Numbered from the stretch's first letter, positions 7,839-16,012 are shown. The stretch is 64,000 bases of DNA from Actinomadura rubteroloni (GCF_002911665.1 NZ_MTBP01000004.1:372001-436000), one strand, 5' to 3'. The notes: generated by a model not told the origin, from the sequence alone. Made by a program: numbers and translations.

Positions 7839-9248
7839 ATGGACGACCGACCGTCCCGCCCGGGATGGACGCTGGCACTGGCGTCCCTCGGGGTGTTCCT
7901 GACCACGCTCGACGTGGTCGTCGTCGCGACGGCCCTGCCCGTCATGCGGGTCGGGCTGCACGCCGACCTGGCGGATCTGGAATGGACGATCAACGCCTAC
8001 AACCTGGTCTTCGCCTGCCTGATCCCGACCGGCGCGGCCCTCGGCGACCGGTTCGGGCGCCGCCGCGCGTACGTCGCTGGTGTCGGGCTGTTCACCGCCG
8101 CGTCCGCCGCCGCCGCGCTCTCCACCACGGCCGGCGGGCTGATCGCCGCCCGGATCGTGCAGGGCGCGGGGGCCGCCGTCGTCCTCCCGCTGACGCTCAC
8201 CCTCATCACCGCCGCGTTCCCGGCGGAGAAGCGGGGCGCGGCCGTGGGCGTCTGGGGCGGCGTCACCGGGCTCGGCGTCGCGGCCGGGCCGCTGGTCGGC
8301 GGCGTGGTCGTGCAGGGCGTGTCCTGGGAGTGGATCTTCTGGCTGAACGTGCCGGTGGGGCTGGCGCTGATGCCGCTGTCGGCGCTGCTGCTCACCGAGT
8401 CGCGCGGGCCGCGGTCGCGGCTGGACGTGCCCGGGCTCGTCCTCGCGGGCGCGGGGCTGTTCGCGCTGACCTGGGGGCCGGTGCGGGCGCCGTCCGCCGG
8501 ATGGGGGAGCGCGCAGGTCGTCGGGGCGCTGGCCGGGGGCGCGGTCCTGATGGCGGCGTTCGTGGCGTGGGAGCGCCGCGCCCGGCAGCCGATGCTCCCG
8601 CTGCGGTACTTCCGCGACCGCGGGTTCGCCACGGCCAACGGGGTGGCGTTCTTCCAGCGCGTGTCGCTGATCGGGTCGCTGTTCCTCATCGCGCAGCTCT
8701 TCCAGACGGGCATGGGCTACTCGCCGTTGCAGGCGGGGCTGCGGATCCTCGTCTGGACGGCGATGCCGATGCTCGTCGCGCCGGTCGCGGGCGTGCTCGC
8801 CGACCGGTTCGGGTTCCGTCCGTTCATGGCCGCGGGACTGGCCCTCCAGGCGGCCGGTCTCGGCTGGCTGGCGGCCGTCGCCGCGCCCGACGCCGGCTAC
8901 GGCGGGCTCGTGCTGCCGCTGATCGTCGCCGGGATCGGCATCTCGCTGTGCTTCCCGACCGTCGCGGGGCTCGTCGTGTCGGCGGTGCCGCCGGACGAGG
9001 CGGGCGTCGCCGCCGGGACCAACAGCGCCGTCGGCGAGGTCGCGGGCGTCTTCGGCATCGCGCTCGTCGCGGCCGTCTTCGCCGCGCACGGAGGCTACGG
9101 CTCGCCGGACCGGTTCCTCGACGGGTTCGTCCCCGCCGAATGGGCCGCCGCCGGGGTCTCGGCGGCGGGGGTAGCCGTCGCGCTGCTCGCGCCCGGCCGC
9201 GTCCGCAGGGCACCGGCCGCCGCCGCTGAGAAGGAGGCGGTCGCGTGA
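7839..9248 (+). CDS. MFS drug/proton antiporter, DHA2 (14-TM) family
   Basis: 469 residues with about 14 hydrophobic segments. DHA2 hallmarks: LDVVVVATALPVM in TM1 (motif D1), GDRFGRRRAYVAG in the first cytoplasmic loop (motif A), and the motif C-like region GVTGLGVAAGPLVGG in TM5. The ATG at 7839 follows GGAGG by 5 nt. It overlaps the next gene by 4 nt (GTGA), so the two are co-translated. Likely exports a hydrophobic toxic compound; the divergent ArsR may regulate it. The substrate is unknown. Confidence 0.92.
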   Translation: MDDRPSRPGWTLALASLGVFLTTLDVVVVATALPVMRVGLHADLADLEWTINAYNLVFACLIPTGAALGDRFGRRRAYVAGVGLFTAASAAAALSTTAGGLIAARIVQGAGAAVVLPLTLTLITAAFPAEKRGAAVGVWGGVTGLGVAAGPLVGGVVVQGVSWEWIFWLNVPVGLALMPLSALLLTESRGPRSRLDVPGLVLAGAGLFALTWGPVRAPSAGWGSAQVVGALAGGAVLMAAFVAWERRARQPMLPLRYFRDRGFATANGVAFFQRVSLIGSLFLIAQLFQTGMGYSPLQAGLRILVWTAMPMLVAPVAGVLADRFGFRPFMAAGLALQAAGLGWLAAVAAPDAGYGGLVLPLIVAGIGISLCFPTVAGLVVSAVPPDEAGVAAGTNSAVGEVAGVFGIALVAAVFAAHGGYGSPDRFLDGFVPAEWAAAGVSAAGVAVALLAPGRVRRAPAAAAEKEAVA

Positions 9249-9988
9249 AGGGGCTGAAGGACACCACCGCGCTCGTCACCGGCGCGGGCGGAGGGTTCGG
9301 GACGGGCGTCGTCGCCGCGCTCGTCGCGGCCGGGGCGCATGTGGTCGGGGTCGGCCGGGACGCCGGCCGTCTCGCCGCGCTGCGCCGCGAACACGGCGCC
9401 GCGTTCACCGCCGAACCCGGCGACGCCGCCGAGCCCGGCGTCGCGGAGCGGCTGCTGGCCGCGCACCGGCCGGCGACGGTCGTCCTCGCGGCCGGGGCGC
9501 GCCCGGCGATGCTCCCGCTCACCGAGCAGACCTGGGAGACGTTCGGCCGCGCGTGGGAGACCGACGTCCGGCAGGCGTTCGCGTGGATCCGGGCGGCGCT
9601 GCTGCTGCCGCTCCGGGCCGGGAGCACGGTCGTCGCCGTGTCCAGCGGCGCGGCGCTCGGCGGATCGCCGCTGAGCGGCGGGTACGCCGGGGCCAAGGCG
9701 ACGGTCCGGTTCACCGCCGCGTACGCGGCCGGGGAGGCAATGCGGGCGCGCCTCGGCGTCCGGTTCACGGCGCTGCTCCCGGCGCTCACGCCCGTGACGG
9801 GGCTCGGCGCGGAGGCCGTCGCCGCCTACGCCGCCCACGAGGGCCTCGCGGTCGGGGACTTCACCGCGCGCCTCGGCCGCGTCCTCACGCCCGGCCAGGT
9901 CGGCGCCGCCGTCGTCGCCCTCGCCACCGATCCGGATCCGCGTTCCGCTTATCGGCTCGCCCCGGACGGCCTCACGGCCCTGGACTGA
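9245..9988 (+). CDS. Short-chain dehydrogenase/reductase
   Basis: 247 residues. Rossmann fold with TGAGGGFGTG at residues 12-21 (nucleotide binding), the LAAGA equivalent of NNAG, catalytic Ser in VVAVSSGAA and the YAGAK catalytic pair (Tyr, Lys). The GTG start overlaps the MFS stop. It probably modifies a substrate linked to the MFS exporter, but no reaction can be assigned. A very strong hairpin follows 4 nt after the stop. Confidence 0.87.
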   Translation: MKGLKDTTALVTGAGGGFGTGVVAALVAAGAHVVGVGRDAGRLAALRREHGAAFTAEPGDAAEPGVAERLLAAHRPATVVLAAGARPAMLPLTEQTWETFGRAWETDVRQAFAWIRAALLLPLRAGSTVVAVSSGAALGGSPLSGGYAGAKATVRFTAAYAAGEAMRARLGVRFTALLPALTPVTGLGAEAVAAYAAHEGLAVGDFTARLGRVLTPGQVGAAVVALATDPDPRSAYRLAPDGLTALD

Positions 9989-9991
9989 ACC

Positions 9992-10037
9992 GCGTCCGTC
10001 CTGGCTTTCAGGAGTTCCTGAGAGCCAGGACGGACGC
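9992..10037 (+). terminator. 46-nt near-perfect hairpin after the SDR gene
   Basis: Stem GCGTCCGTCCTGGCT (9992-10006) pairs perfectly with 10023-10037. A T/G wobble and a further 6-bp stem (TCAGGA/TCCTGA) continue it to a 2-nt loop. No T tract follows. It is probably the terminator of the MFS-SDR operon, and is unusually long and perfect for one. Confidence 0.6.
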
Positions 10038-10119
10038 ATGTCCGGACCCTCGCGCCGGACGACCGGTCTCCTCGCCTTTCTCTACGCCGTTTTCGGCCAA
10101 TGGTCGAGCGCCCCGAGGT

Positions 10120-10144
10120 TCTTTACCTTTTGCGGGGCATGGTT
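10120..10144 (+). repeat. Direct repeat copy 1 upstream of the secreted DPBB gene
   Basis: This copy contains TCTTTACCTTTTGCGGGG and is 21/25 identical to 10205-10229, offset by 85 bp. It sits in its own hairpin: GCCCCG at 10110-10115 pairs with CGGGGC at 10133-10138, with AGGT/ACCT nested inside. Confidence 0.6.
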
Positions 10145-10172
10145 TGAGGCGTCGGCGGGTTATAACCGGCAG

Positions 10173-10300
10173 ATCCCAACGACAGGGTGGCTCCCACCTG
10201 CACCTCTTTACCTTTCGAGGGGAATCGTTGGGACGGGGCTGGCGTTGATGCAACCCAGCACCACTTGAAGCGTCGTGTACCGCCTTTCTGTGGCGGCTTT
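10173..10300 (+). ncRNA. Candidate structured 5' leader RNA (cis-regulatory)
   Basis: The leader of the secreted DPBB gene shows ordered pairing. P1 is TCCCAACGA (10174-10182) with TCGTTGGGA (10225-10233), perfect. Inside P1 are two hairpins: GTGG-CTC-CCAC (about 10183-10200) and CCTC...GAGG (10203-10220), giving a three-way junction. Next comes GCTGG-C-GTTG-ATG-CAAC-CCAGC (10238-10259), perfect. Last is CCGCC...GGCGG (10280-10296) followed by CTTTCTTCT, which resembles an intrinsic terminator. A TATAAC hexamer at 10161-10166 would place the 5' end at about 10173, just before P1. Secreted wall-lytic genes in actinomycetes are often under ydaO c-di-AMP riboswitches, but I do not find the conserved ydaO bases. 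The class is unidentified. Confidence 0.5.
10205..10229 (+). repeat. Direct repeat copy 2 (inside the candidate leader RNA)
   Basis: This copy contains TCTTTACCTTTCGAGGGG, matching the copy at 10120-10144 at 21 of 25 positions. It forms the second hairpin of the proposed three-way junction and runs into the 3' strand of P1. Confidence 0.6.
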
Positions 10301-10438
10301 CTTCTCCCTCCTTCGCACGGCGCCCGCGCCGGGATGTCTTTCCCGGCCGCCGCTCCACACGCACTCCGCACTGCGGATGACGCATGCCCGTGTCCGGGCC
10401 TGGAGCGGTCGTTCTGTCCGCCGAACAAAGGATTCTTC

Positions 10439-11005
10439 ATGCACAAGCGAGCGACGAACGCCCTTCTGGCCACGGTCACCGGGTCGGCTCTGGCCGGCAT
10501 GATGGTCGCCGGCGTGGTCAACGCCAGCACCGAGGACCACACCGTCAAGGCCACGGGCACGACCGCCGCCGCCGCGCAGACCACCCACGCGAAGAAGGCC
10601 CCCGCCAAGAAGAAGGCGCTGCTGACCGGTAAGACCACCGCGTCCTACTTCTGGGACGACGGTTCGGGTGTGAACGGCGACACCGGTGCTCCGGCGTCGG
10701 GTAAGCCGATGCAGAAGGGGATGTTCGCCAGCCCGTCGTGGCCGATGAACACCAAGGTCAAGGTCAGCTACCAGGGCCGCAGTGTCACCGGGTTCGTCGG
10801 CGATGTGGGTCCGGGTGAGCCCTCGCATCGTGGGGTGATGCTGGACCTGGACACCTACACCTTCCGGCACCTGGTCGATGGGAAGAAGCCGGCGAGCAAG
10901 TACGTCACCGGCACCGACGCCGGCCACATCGAGGGCGTGAAGTACGAGGTCCTGAAGTGGGGCCACGGCCCCGGCAAGAAGGGCACGCCCAAGCCCCTCG
11001 GATAA
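10439..11005 (+). CDS. Secreted double-psi beta-barrel (RlpA/expansin-like) protein
   Basis: 188 residues from the ATG at 10439, preceded by AAAGGA. A signal peptide is clear (MHKRATNALLATVTGSALAGMMV...). A Lys/Ala-rich linker comes next, then a C-terminal domain of about 120 residues. The segments KPMQKGMFASPSWPMNTKVKV and GFVGDVGPGEPSHRGVMLDL match the double-psi beta-barrel pattern of RlpA and expansin-like proteins. This family acts on or binds peptidoglycan or polysaccharide outside the cell. The Asp in VGDVGP corresponds to the RlpA catalytic Asp, though the usual DRGP is DVGP here. A long structured leader precedes it and a bidirectional terminator follows. Confidence 0.75.
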   Translation: MHKRATNALLATVTGSALAGMMVAGVVNASTEDHTVKATGTTAAAAQTTHAKKAPAKKKALLTGKTTASYFWDDGSGVNGDTGAPASGKPMQKGMFASPSWPMNTKVKVSYQGRSVTGFVGDVGPGEPSHRGVMLDLDTYTFRHLVDGKKPASKYVTGTDAGHIEGVKYEVLKWGHGPGKKGTPKPLG

Positions 11006-11015
11006 GCACTTCCAA

Positions 11016-11048
11016 CGAATGGCCCCGGCACACCGCCGGGGCCATTCG
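11016..11048. terminator. Bidirectional terminator
   Basis: CGAATGGCCCCGGC (11016-11029) pairs perfectly with 11035-11048 around a 5-nt loop, followed by TCGTTT. It separates the convergent DPBB and ltrA genes. Confidence 0.85.
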
Positions 11049-11053
11049 TCGTT

Positions 11054-12238
11054 TCAGGCTCGGGCGCGGCGGTCGGTGATGAGGTAGCCCGCGAGGACGG
11101 CCGTCACCGTCAGGCCCATGCCGAGGATCGCGCCGCCGAGGCCGAGCGGGCCGGCGAGGGCGGCGAGGACGAGCAGCGCGACGGCGCCGGCGACGGCCGG
11201 GATCGGCGGGCCCTGGGGGGCCGTGCCGCCGACGCGGTGCAGGACGGCGAGGACGAGCAGGTATACGGCCGCCGGGACGGCGACGGCCCAGGCCGCGTGT
11301 TCGGGGGACAGGTGCCCGTGGTGTTCGGCGGCGCCCACGGCCGCCTCCAGGCCCGCACCGAGCCCCGCCACCGCCGCGAAGACGACGTAGTGCCCGTAGC
11401 CCCAGGTCAAAGCGGTCCGCAGCGTGGGGAACTGCGCCTCGGAGCCGGTGAAGTAGATCCACCAGAGGGCGAACACCAACAGCAGCGCGCCCCCGGCGAT
11501 CAGGCCGAGGGACACCGACAGGCCGTGCTCGCTCACCGCCGACCGGATCCCGGTGAGCGTCGCGAGGATCACCTCGCCGAGCACGATGATCGTGAACAGG
11601 CCGTACCGCTCGGCGATGTGCCCGGGGTGCCAGGGCGTCACGGACGGTCCCCGCGACTCCGCCCAGATGGGCACCGCCAGCTCCGCGACGACCAGCAGCG
11701 CGAAGCCCGCGTAGTCGAACGGGTGCGGCAGCGCGAGCCGGACCACCCAGCCGACCTGGACGGCCGCGATCCCCGCCGCGTACCGCAGGGCCGTCCCGCG
11801 CCGCGCCGGATCCTCGCGGGAGGCGCGCGCCCACTGGACGACCATCGCGACCCGCATGATCACGTAGCCGACGGTGATCAGCGTGAAGTCGTAGTGGTCG
11901 AGGGCGTCGCTCACCCCGGCGGCCAGCACGAGCACCCCGGCCATCTGGAGCAGCGTCAGCAGCCGGTACGGGACGTCGTCGGTGTCGTAGGAGGACGCGA
12001 ACCACGTGAAGTTCATCCACGCCCACCAGATCGCGAAGAACACCATTGCGTAACCGAGCACGCCCGCCCCGGCGTGGCCCTCGCCGAGCGAGTGGTGCAA
12101 CTGCGCGGCGGCCTGGGAGACCGCGACGACGAAGCAGAGGTCGAACAGCAGCTCCAGCGGGGTCGAGGCGCGGTGCTCCTCGCCGGGGTCGCGGCCGGTC
12201 ATGACGCCGCGCCACGCGCTCGTCCGGATGTCGTTCAT
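11054..12238 (-). CDS. ltrA: Low-temperature-requirement A (LtrA) family membrane protein
   Basis: 394 residues with about ten hydrophobic segments. The LtrA opening is visible: STPLELLFDLCFVVAVSQAA, then WWAWMNFTWFASSYDTDD, and later GHIAERYGLFTIIVLGE. LtrA was named from a Listeria mutant with a low-temperature growth requirement; its biochemical role is unknown. It lies 25 bp downstream of the metal-module gene TIGR03943 on the same strand and could be co-transcribed with it. Confidence 0.9.
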   Translation of the reverse strand: MNDIRTSAWRGVMTGRDPGEEHRASTPLELLFDLCFVVAVSQAAAQLHHSLGEGHAGAGVLGYAMVFFAIWWAWMNFTWFASSYDTDDVPYRLLTLLQMAGVLVLAAGVSDALDHYDFTLITVGYVIMRVAMVVQWARASREDPARRGTALRYAAGIAAVQVGWVVRLALPHPFDYAGFALLVVAELAVPIWAESRGPSVTPWHPGHIAERYGLFTIIVLGEVILATLTGIRSAVSEHGLSVSLGLIAGGALLLVFALWWIYFTGSEAQFPTLRTALTWGYGHYVVFAAVAGLGAGLEAAVGAAEHHGHLSPEHAAWAVAVPAAVYLLVLAVLHRVGGTAPQGPPIPAVAGAVALLVLAALAGPLGLGGAILGMGLTVTAVLAGYLITDRRARA

Positions 12239-12263
12239 GGCGACACTCTAGATTCCGGACGTT

Positions 12264-12968
12264 TCATTCGTAGGGATGCGCGGGCCGGGGGACGCGGATC
12301 ACGCGCCGCGCGTCGAGCGCCGGTTCGGTCGTCGCCCGGAGCCCGGCCGGGGGACGGTGCCAGGTGCCGGTGACGCGCACCCACCGGTCGGCCCCGGGCG
12401 AGGGCGCCCCGTGGACGACCACGCGGAACGGCACGGCGTCCCCCGCGCAGCACGCGATGACCATCCGGGTGAGGAACCAGCCGCCGCCCTTGCGCGGGCT
12501 GGCGAAGCCGGTGAGCCGGACGGTCGCGTCCCCGAGCACCTCGGGCCGTCCGTCCCGGGCCTGGAAGGCGCGGCCGATGTACTCGCCGAGCGACATGTCG
12601 TCGGGCTCGGCGGTGACGGGCAGCGCCGCGTACCCCTCGTCGGGCGGCCGCGGGGGCGGGGCCGGACGGGACGCGGTGCGCGTGGCGGTGAACGACCCGA
12701 GCGCGGGCGGCGCGACGACGGCGACGGCCACGACCGGCACGGCGAGCAGCCACGCCACGCCCGGCCCGTGGTGGTGGTGCGCGGAAGCGGCGTGCCGGTC
12801 GCGCACCAGCCCGGCGCCGCCGAGGACGACGAGCACCGCCCCGGCCGCCGCCAGCGGAAGCCGGAACCCAGGCCGGACGTAGCTCAGGTACTCCCCGGTC
12901 GCGAGCGTGATCCACAGCGCCGCCGCGCCGAGCGCGACGAGCAGGAGGTTCTGCGCGGGCCGGCTCAC
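12264..12968 (-). CDS. TIGR03943 family permease-associated protein
   Basis: 234 residues from the GTG at 12968, which overlaps the permease stop as GTGA. Two N-terminal hydrophobic segments are followed by a His cluster (SAHHHHGP, about residue 65), another hydrophobic segment, and an extracytoplasmic domain with FLTRMVIACCAGDAVPF. The Cys-Cys and His residues suggest metal handling. This family is regularly encoded next to UPF0718 permeases as a two-component putative transporter. The COG0523 protein upstream and a Zur-like box support a role in zinc limitation (inference). Confidence 0.82.
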   Translation of the reverse strand: MSRPAQNLLLVALGAAALWITLATGEYLSYVRPGFRLPLAAAGAVLVVLGGAGLVRDRHAASAHHHHGPGVAWLLAVPVVAVAVVAPPALGSFTATRTASRPAPPPRPPDEGYAALPVTAEPDDMSLGEYIGRAFQARDGRPEVLGDATVRLTGFASPRKGGGWFLTRMVIACCAGDAVPFRVVVHGAPSPGADRWVRVTGTWHRPPAGLRATTEPALDARRVIRVPRPAHPYE

Positions 12969-14008
12969 AGCAGCACGCTCCCCACGACCGTCCCGGACAC
13001 GACGGCGAGCGCGAACGTGAGCGGGATGAACCGCACCGCGAACGCCCGTCCGAAGAAGCCGGTCTGCAGCGCGATCAGCTTGAGGTCGACCATCGGCCCG
13101 ACGATGAGGAACACCAGGCGCGCGGTGGGGGAGAACCCGGTGAGGCTGGCCGCGACGAACGCGTCCGCCTCCGAGCAGATCGACATGAGCACCGCCAGCA
13201 GTGCGAGGACGAGGACCGAGACGACCGGGATCCCCGCGACGGACGCGACCCACGACGCGGGCAGCGCCACGTTGATCGTCGCGGCGGCGGCCCCGCCGAC
13301 GACCAGGAAGCCCCCGGCGTGCAGGACGTCGTGCGCCATCGCGCTCCGGAACGCGTCCCACCGGCCGTCCCCGGAGGTGGCCGGGCGCTGCGGCACGCGC
13401 AGCCACGACCCCCGGCCGAACGCCAGCCACGCCCAGCCCGCGACGACGGCGGTGAGCAGCGACGCCGCGAACCGTCCGGCGACCATCTCCGGACGCCCCG
13501 GGAACGCCACCGCCGTCGACACCAGCACGACCGGGTTCACGGCCGGGGCGGCGAGCAGGAACGCCAGCGCGGCCGGCGGCGCGACGCCGCGCGCCATCAG
13601 CCCGCCCGCGACGGGCACCGACGCGCACTCGCAGCCGGGCAGGACCGCGCCGAGCGCCCCGGCGACCGGCACGGCCGCGCCCGGCCGGCGGGGCAGGACG
13701 CGCGTCCAGAACCCGGCCGGGACGAACGCGGTGATCGCCGCCGACAGCGCCACCCCGAACACGAGGAACGGGAGCGCCTGGACGCAGACGGCGACGAACA
13801 CGGTCGTCCAGGCGTCCACGGCGCGGACGTCCAGCGCGGGCGCGATCCACAGCCGTCCGGCGACCAGGAGCGCGGCGGCCCCGGCGAACAGCGCGGACGC
13901 GCCGGCGAGCGGCGAACGTGATCTCCTGCCCCAGTCGGGCGGGGGAAGGACGTCGTCCTCCCACGCGGGGCTTTCGACGGACACGTCGTCATCCTCCCGT
14001 ACCGGCAC
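12965..14008 (-). CDS. UPF0718 (DUF318) family permease
   Basis: 347 residues with about eight to ten transmembrane helices. Conserved landmarks include LPGCECASVPVAGGLMARGV (with the Cys-Glu-Cys motif), LLAAPAVNPVVLVST and SICSEADAFVAASL. The family includes ArsP-like organo-metalloid efflux proteins and unassigned permeases. It is the middle gene of a three-gene operon with a COG0523 protein (3-nt gap) and TIGR03943 (4-nt overlap), so a metal-linked transport role is the best guess. Confidence 0.87.
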   Translation of the reverse strand: MPVREDDDVSVESPAWEDDVLPPPDWGRRSRSPLAGASALFAGAAALLVAGRLWIAPALDVRAVDAWTTVFVAVCVQALPFLVFGVALSAAITAFVPAGFWTRVLPRRPGAAVPVAGALGAVLPGCECASVPVAGGLMARGVAPPAALAFLLAAPAVNPVVLVSTAVAFPGRPEMVAGRFAASLLTAVVAGWAWLAFGRGSWLRVPQRPATSGDGRWDAFRSAMAHDVLHAGGFLVVGGAAAATINVALPASWVASVAGIPVVSVLVLALLAVLMSICSEADAFVAASLTGFSPTARLVFLIVGPMVDLKLIALQTGFFGRAFAVRFIPLTFALAVVSGTVVGSVLL

Positions 14009-14011
14009 GGT

Positions 14012-15151
14012 TCACGCGGCTTCGCCGACGTCCAGGAACGGCGCGAACGGGTCGTCCAGCCCGGCGGCGGACTCGCCGGGCGCGAGCAGGCACGACGACA
14101 GCAGCGCGTGGACGCGGGCGCGGTCCAGGCCGGCGCCGGTGAAGACGAGGTGCTGGACGCGGTCGCCGTGCCGGGGCGTCCAGTCCAAGGCCGCCGCCGC
14201 GCGGCGCAGCGGCGGCACGAGGTCCCAGGCGGCGGCGGGCAGCGACGCCAGCCACGGCCCGGCGTCCTCGACGGTGACGAGCCCGGCGACGGCGTCCCAG
14301 GCGAGCATCCGGTCCGGGCGGGTGGCCAGCCAGAACCGGCCCCGGCTGCGCACCGACTCGATCGCGAGCGTGTCGGCGGCGTCGAAGAACCGCCCCGGGT
14401 GCAGCGGCGCGGTGTGCCGCCAGACGACGGTGTCGGCCGCGTCGGTGCTCGCCTCGGGCGGGAGTTGCGCGGTGGCGGGGTCGAGGCGGGCGGCGAGGTC
14501 GCAGGTGCACAGCGGCGGGCCGTTCAGCGGCGGCAGCGGGTCGCCGGGCCGGTGGACGGGCGTCAGCGGCGCGAAGTGGCCGAGCAGGTCCGCGCAGAGG
14601 GCGACGTCCTCGGGATCGGTGCCGGGCAGCACGCCGGGCAGCACCTCGGGCAGGACGAGCGCGGTCGCGTACTCGATCTGCCGGACGAGCACCTCGGCGA
14701 GATGCCGCTCGTCCCCGGCCGCGCCGGGCTTGCCGACGGCCTGGAGCGGTTCGCCCCGGCACACGTCCACCGGGGTCAGTTCGGGGTCCAGCGCGGTGAG
14801 GACGCCCGTGACCCGCAGGCCCTCGGCGTCCAGGGCCTCGGCGACGGTCCGCGGTTCGACCGCGTCCCACAGGTCGACGATCAGCAGCGCGGCGTGCCGG
14901 GCGTGGCTGCGCAGGACGGGGAGGAGGTCTTCGCGGACGGTGCAGGTCACGCAGCCGTGGGCGAGCCGCACGACGGCGCGGTCGCGCACCCCGGCGGCGT
15001 CGCGCACGACGCGGACGGCGTTCCCGCCGGTGATCGCGCGCAGGTCGTGGTGGACGGCGAGGGATCCGGGCCGCTCCCGCAGCAGCCGGTCGACCACGGC
15101 CTCGCGGGCGGGTCCGTGCAGCCCCGCCACGAGCACCACAGGGACGGACAT
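14012..15151 (-). CDS. COG0523 (CobW-like) protein with degenerate P-loop
   Basis: 379 residues. The fold order matches COG0523 metallochaperones: N-terminal strand plus loop, then a Cys motif HGCVTCTVREDLLPVL, a LLIVDLWDAVEP segment, and a C-terminal CobW_C-like domain. Two key features deviate. The Walker A position reads AGLHGPAREAV, with no GK(S/T), and the usual CxCC is CVTC. It is therefore probably not a normal GTPase. Similar Lys-less paralogues occur in actinomycetes in zinc-responsive loci (recalled, not checked). A Zur-like box 20 bp upstream supports control by zinc. It heads the operon with the permease and TIGR03943. Confidence 0.82.
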   Translation of the reverse strand: MSVPVVLVAGLHGPAREAVVDRLLRERPGSLAVHHDLRAITGGNAVRVVRDAAGVRDRAVVRLAHGCVTCTVREDLLPVLRSHARHAALLIVDLWDAVEPRTVAEALDAEGLRVTGVLTALDPELTPVDVCRGEPLQAVGKPGAAGDERHLAEVLVRQIEYATALVLPEVLPGVLPGTDPEDVALCADLLGHFAPLTPVHRPGDPLPPLNGPPLCTCDLAARLDPATAQLPPEASTDAADTVVWRHTAPLHPGRFFDAADTLAIESVRSRGRFWLATRPDRMLAWDAVAGLVTVEDAGPWLASLPAAAWDLVPPLRRAAAALDWTPRHGDRVQHLVFTGAGLDRARVHALLSSCLLAPGESAAGLDDPFAPFLDVGEAA

Positions 15152-15171
15152 GCGCGCCTCCTAGGCGAGAA

Positions 15172-15186
15172 TGAAAACCATTATCG
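15172..15186 (-). promoter_or_regulatory. Zur-like box
   Basis: On the minus strand CGATAATGGTTTTCA matches the actinobacterial Zur pattern (TGATAAT-N-ATTTTCA-like) with a few mismatches. It is an AT-rich island just upstream of the COG0523 start. The assignment rests on pattern plus gene context. Confidence 0.55.
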
Positions 15187-15227
15187 CCATCATGGCACGA
15201 CGGGACCCCGGCGGTCGAACGCGGGGG

Positions 15228-15995
15228 TCAGCCCGCGTCCGGTTCCTCCCGCAGCGCGAGGTCCTCGATCCGCTCGCCGAACGCGGTCATCACCTCGGCC
15301 TGCATCCCGCGCGCGAGCAGGCCGTGGACGGCGGACTGGGCGAGCGGGCGGAGCCGCGTGATGAGCTGCGCCAGGTCCGGCAGGTCCGTCCGGTCGTGGT
15401 AGCCCGCCACGTCGTCCAGGTCGGCGTGCTCGACGGTGAGCCGGACGAACCGCCGCGCGATCTCCCGGCAGTCCCCGGCGAGCCGCGCGGCGATGTCGAA
15501 GACGGCCTCCAGCGGGATCCCGGCGGCGACCAGCTCGGCGCCGACGTTGAGCAGCCGGGGGCTCGGCACGCGGTACCGGTCCCCGGCGGGCTCCACGAAC
15601 CCCAGCTCCTCGGCGCGGCGCAGCAGTTCGGCGACGCGCTCGGGCGGCGGCGCGGTCTCCCCGGGCAGGAACAGCTCGCCCAGCTCGACGAGCGTGACGT
15701 AGCCGGGGATCTCGTCGGTCCAGGGGTCGGTCAGCACCTTCTCCAGGCCCAGCAGCTCGCCGAGGTCGTGCCCCCGCTCCCACGCGGAGATCAGCTCGGC
15801 GATGACGGCGAAGGTGTAGCCGCGCTCCTGGAGCTGCACCACGAGCCGGATCCGGGCCAGGTGGGAGTCGTCGTAGACGCCCGTCCGGCCGTGCCGCTGC
15901 GGCGGTGGCAGGACGCCGCGCTCCTGGAAGGCGCGCACGTTGCGGACGGTCGTCCCGGCGGTGCGGGCCAGCTCGTCGATGCGGTAGGTCGCCAT
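15228..15995 (-). CDS. MerR-family regulator
   Basis: 255 residues from the ATG at 15995, preferred because GGAG lies just before it; in-frame ATGs at 16004 and 16025 are alternatives. N-terminal MerR HTH: YRIDELARTAGTTVRNVRAF, then GVYDDSHLARIRLVVQLQERGY. The effector domain is about 180 residues, longer than in metal-sensing MerRs, and no Cys metal site is seen. It is divergent from two SCP2-domain genes across a gap carrying three GTCCCAT motifs, so it probably controls them and itself. Confidence 0.87.
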   Translation of the reverse strand: MATYRIDELARTAGTTVRNVRAFQERGVLPPPQRHGRTGVYDDSHLARIRLVVQLQERGYTFAVIAELISAWERGHDLGELLGLEKVLTDPWTDEIPGYVTLVELGELFLPGETAPPPERVAELLRRAEELGFVEPAGDRYRVPSPRLLNVGAELVAAGIPLEAVFDIAARLAGDCREIARRFVRLTVEHADLDDVAGYHDRTDLPDLAQLITRLRPLAQSAVHGLLARGMQAEVMTAFGERIEDLALREEPDAG

Positions 15996-16012
15996 GCGCT
16001 CCATCCGGGGTC

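Noticed and set aside
10110..10300. ydaO (c-di-AMP) riboswitch call for the DPBB leader
   Set aside because: Expected from gene type, but the conserved ydaO blocks (for example the GGGGAACC-like and CAGCTAAC-like segments) are absent; kept as an unclassified structure.
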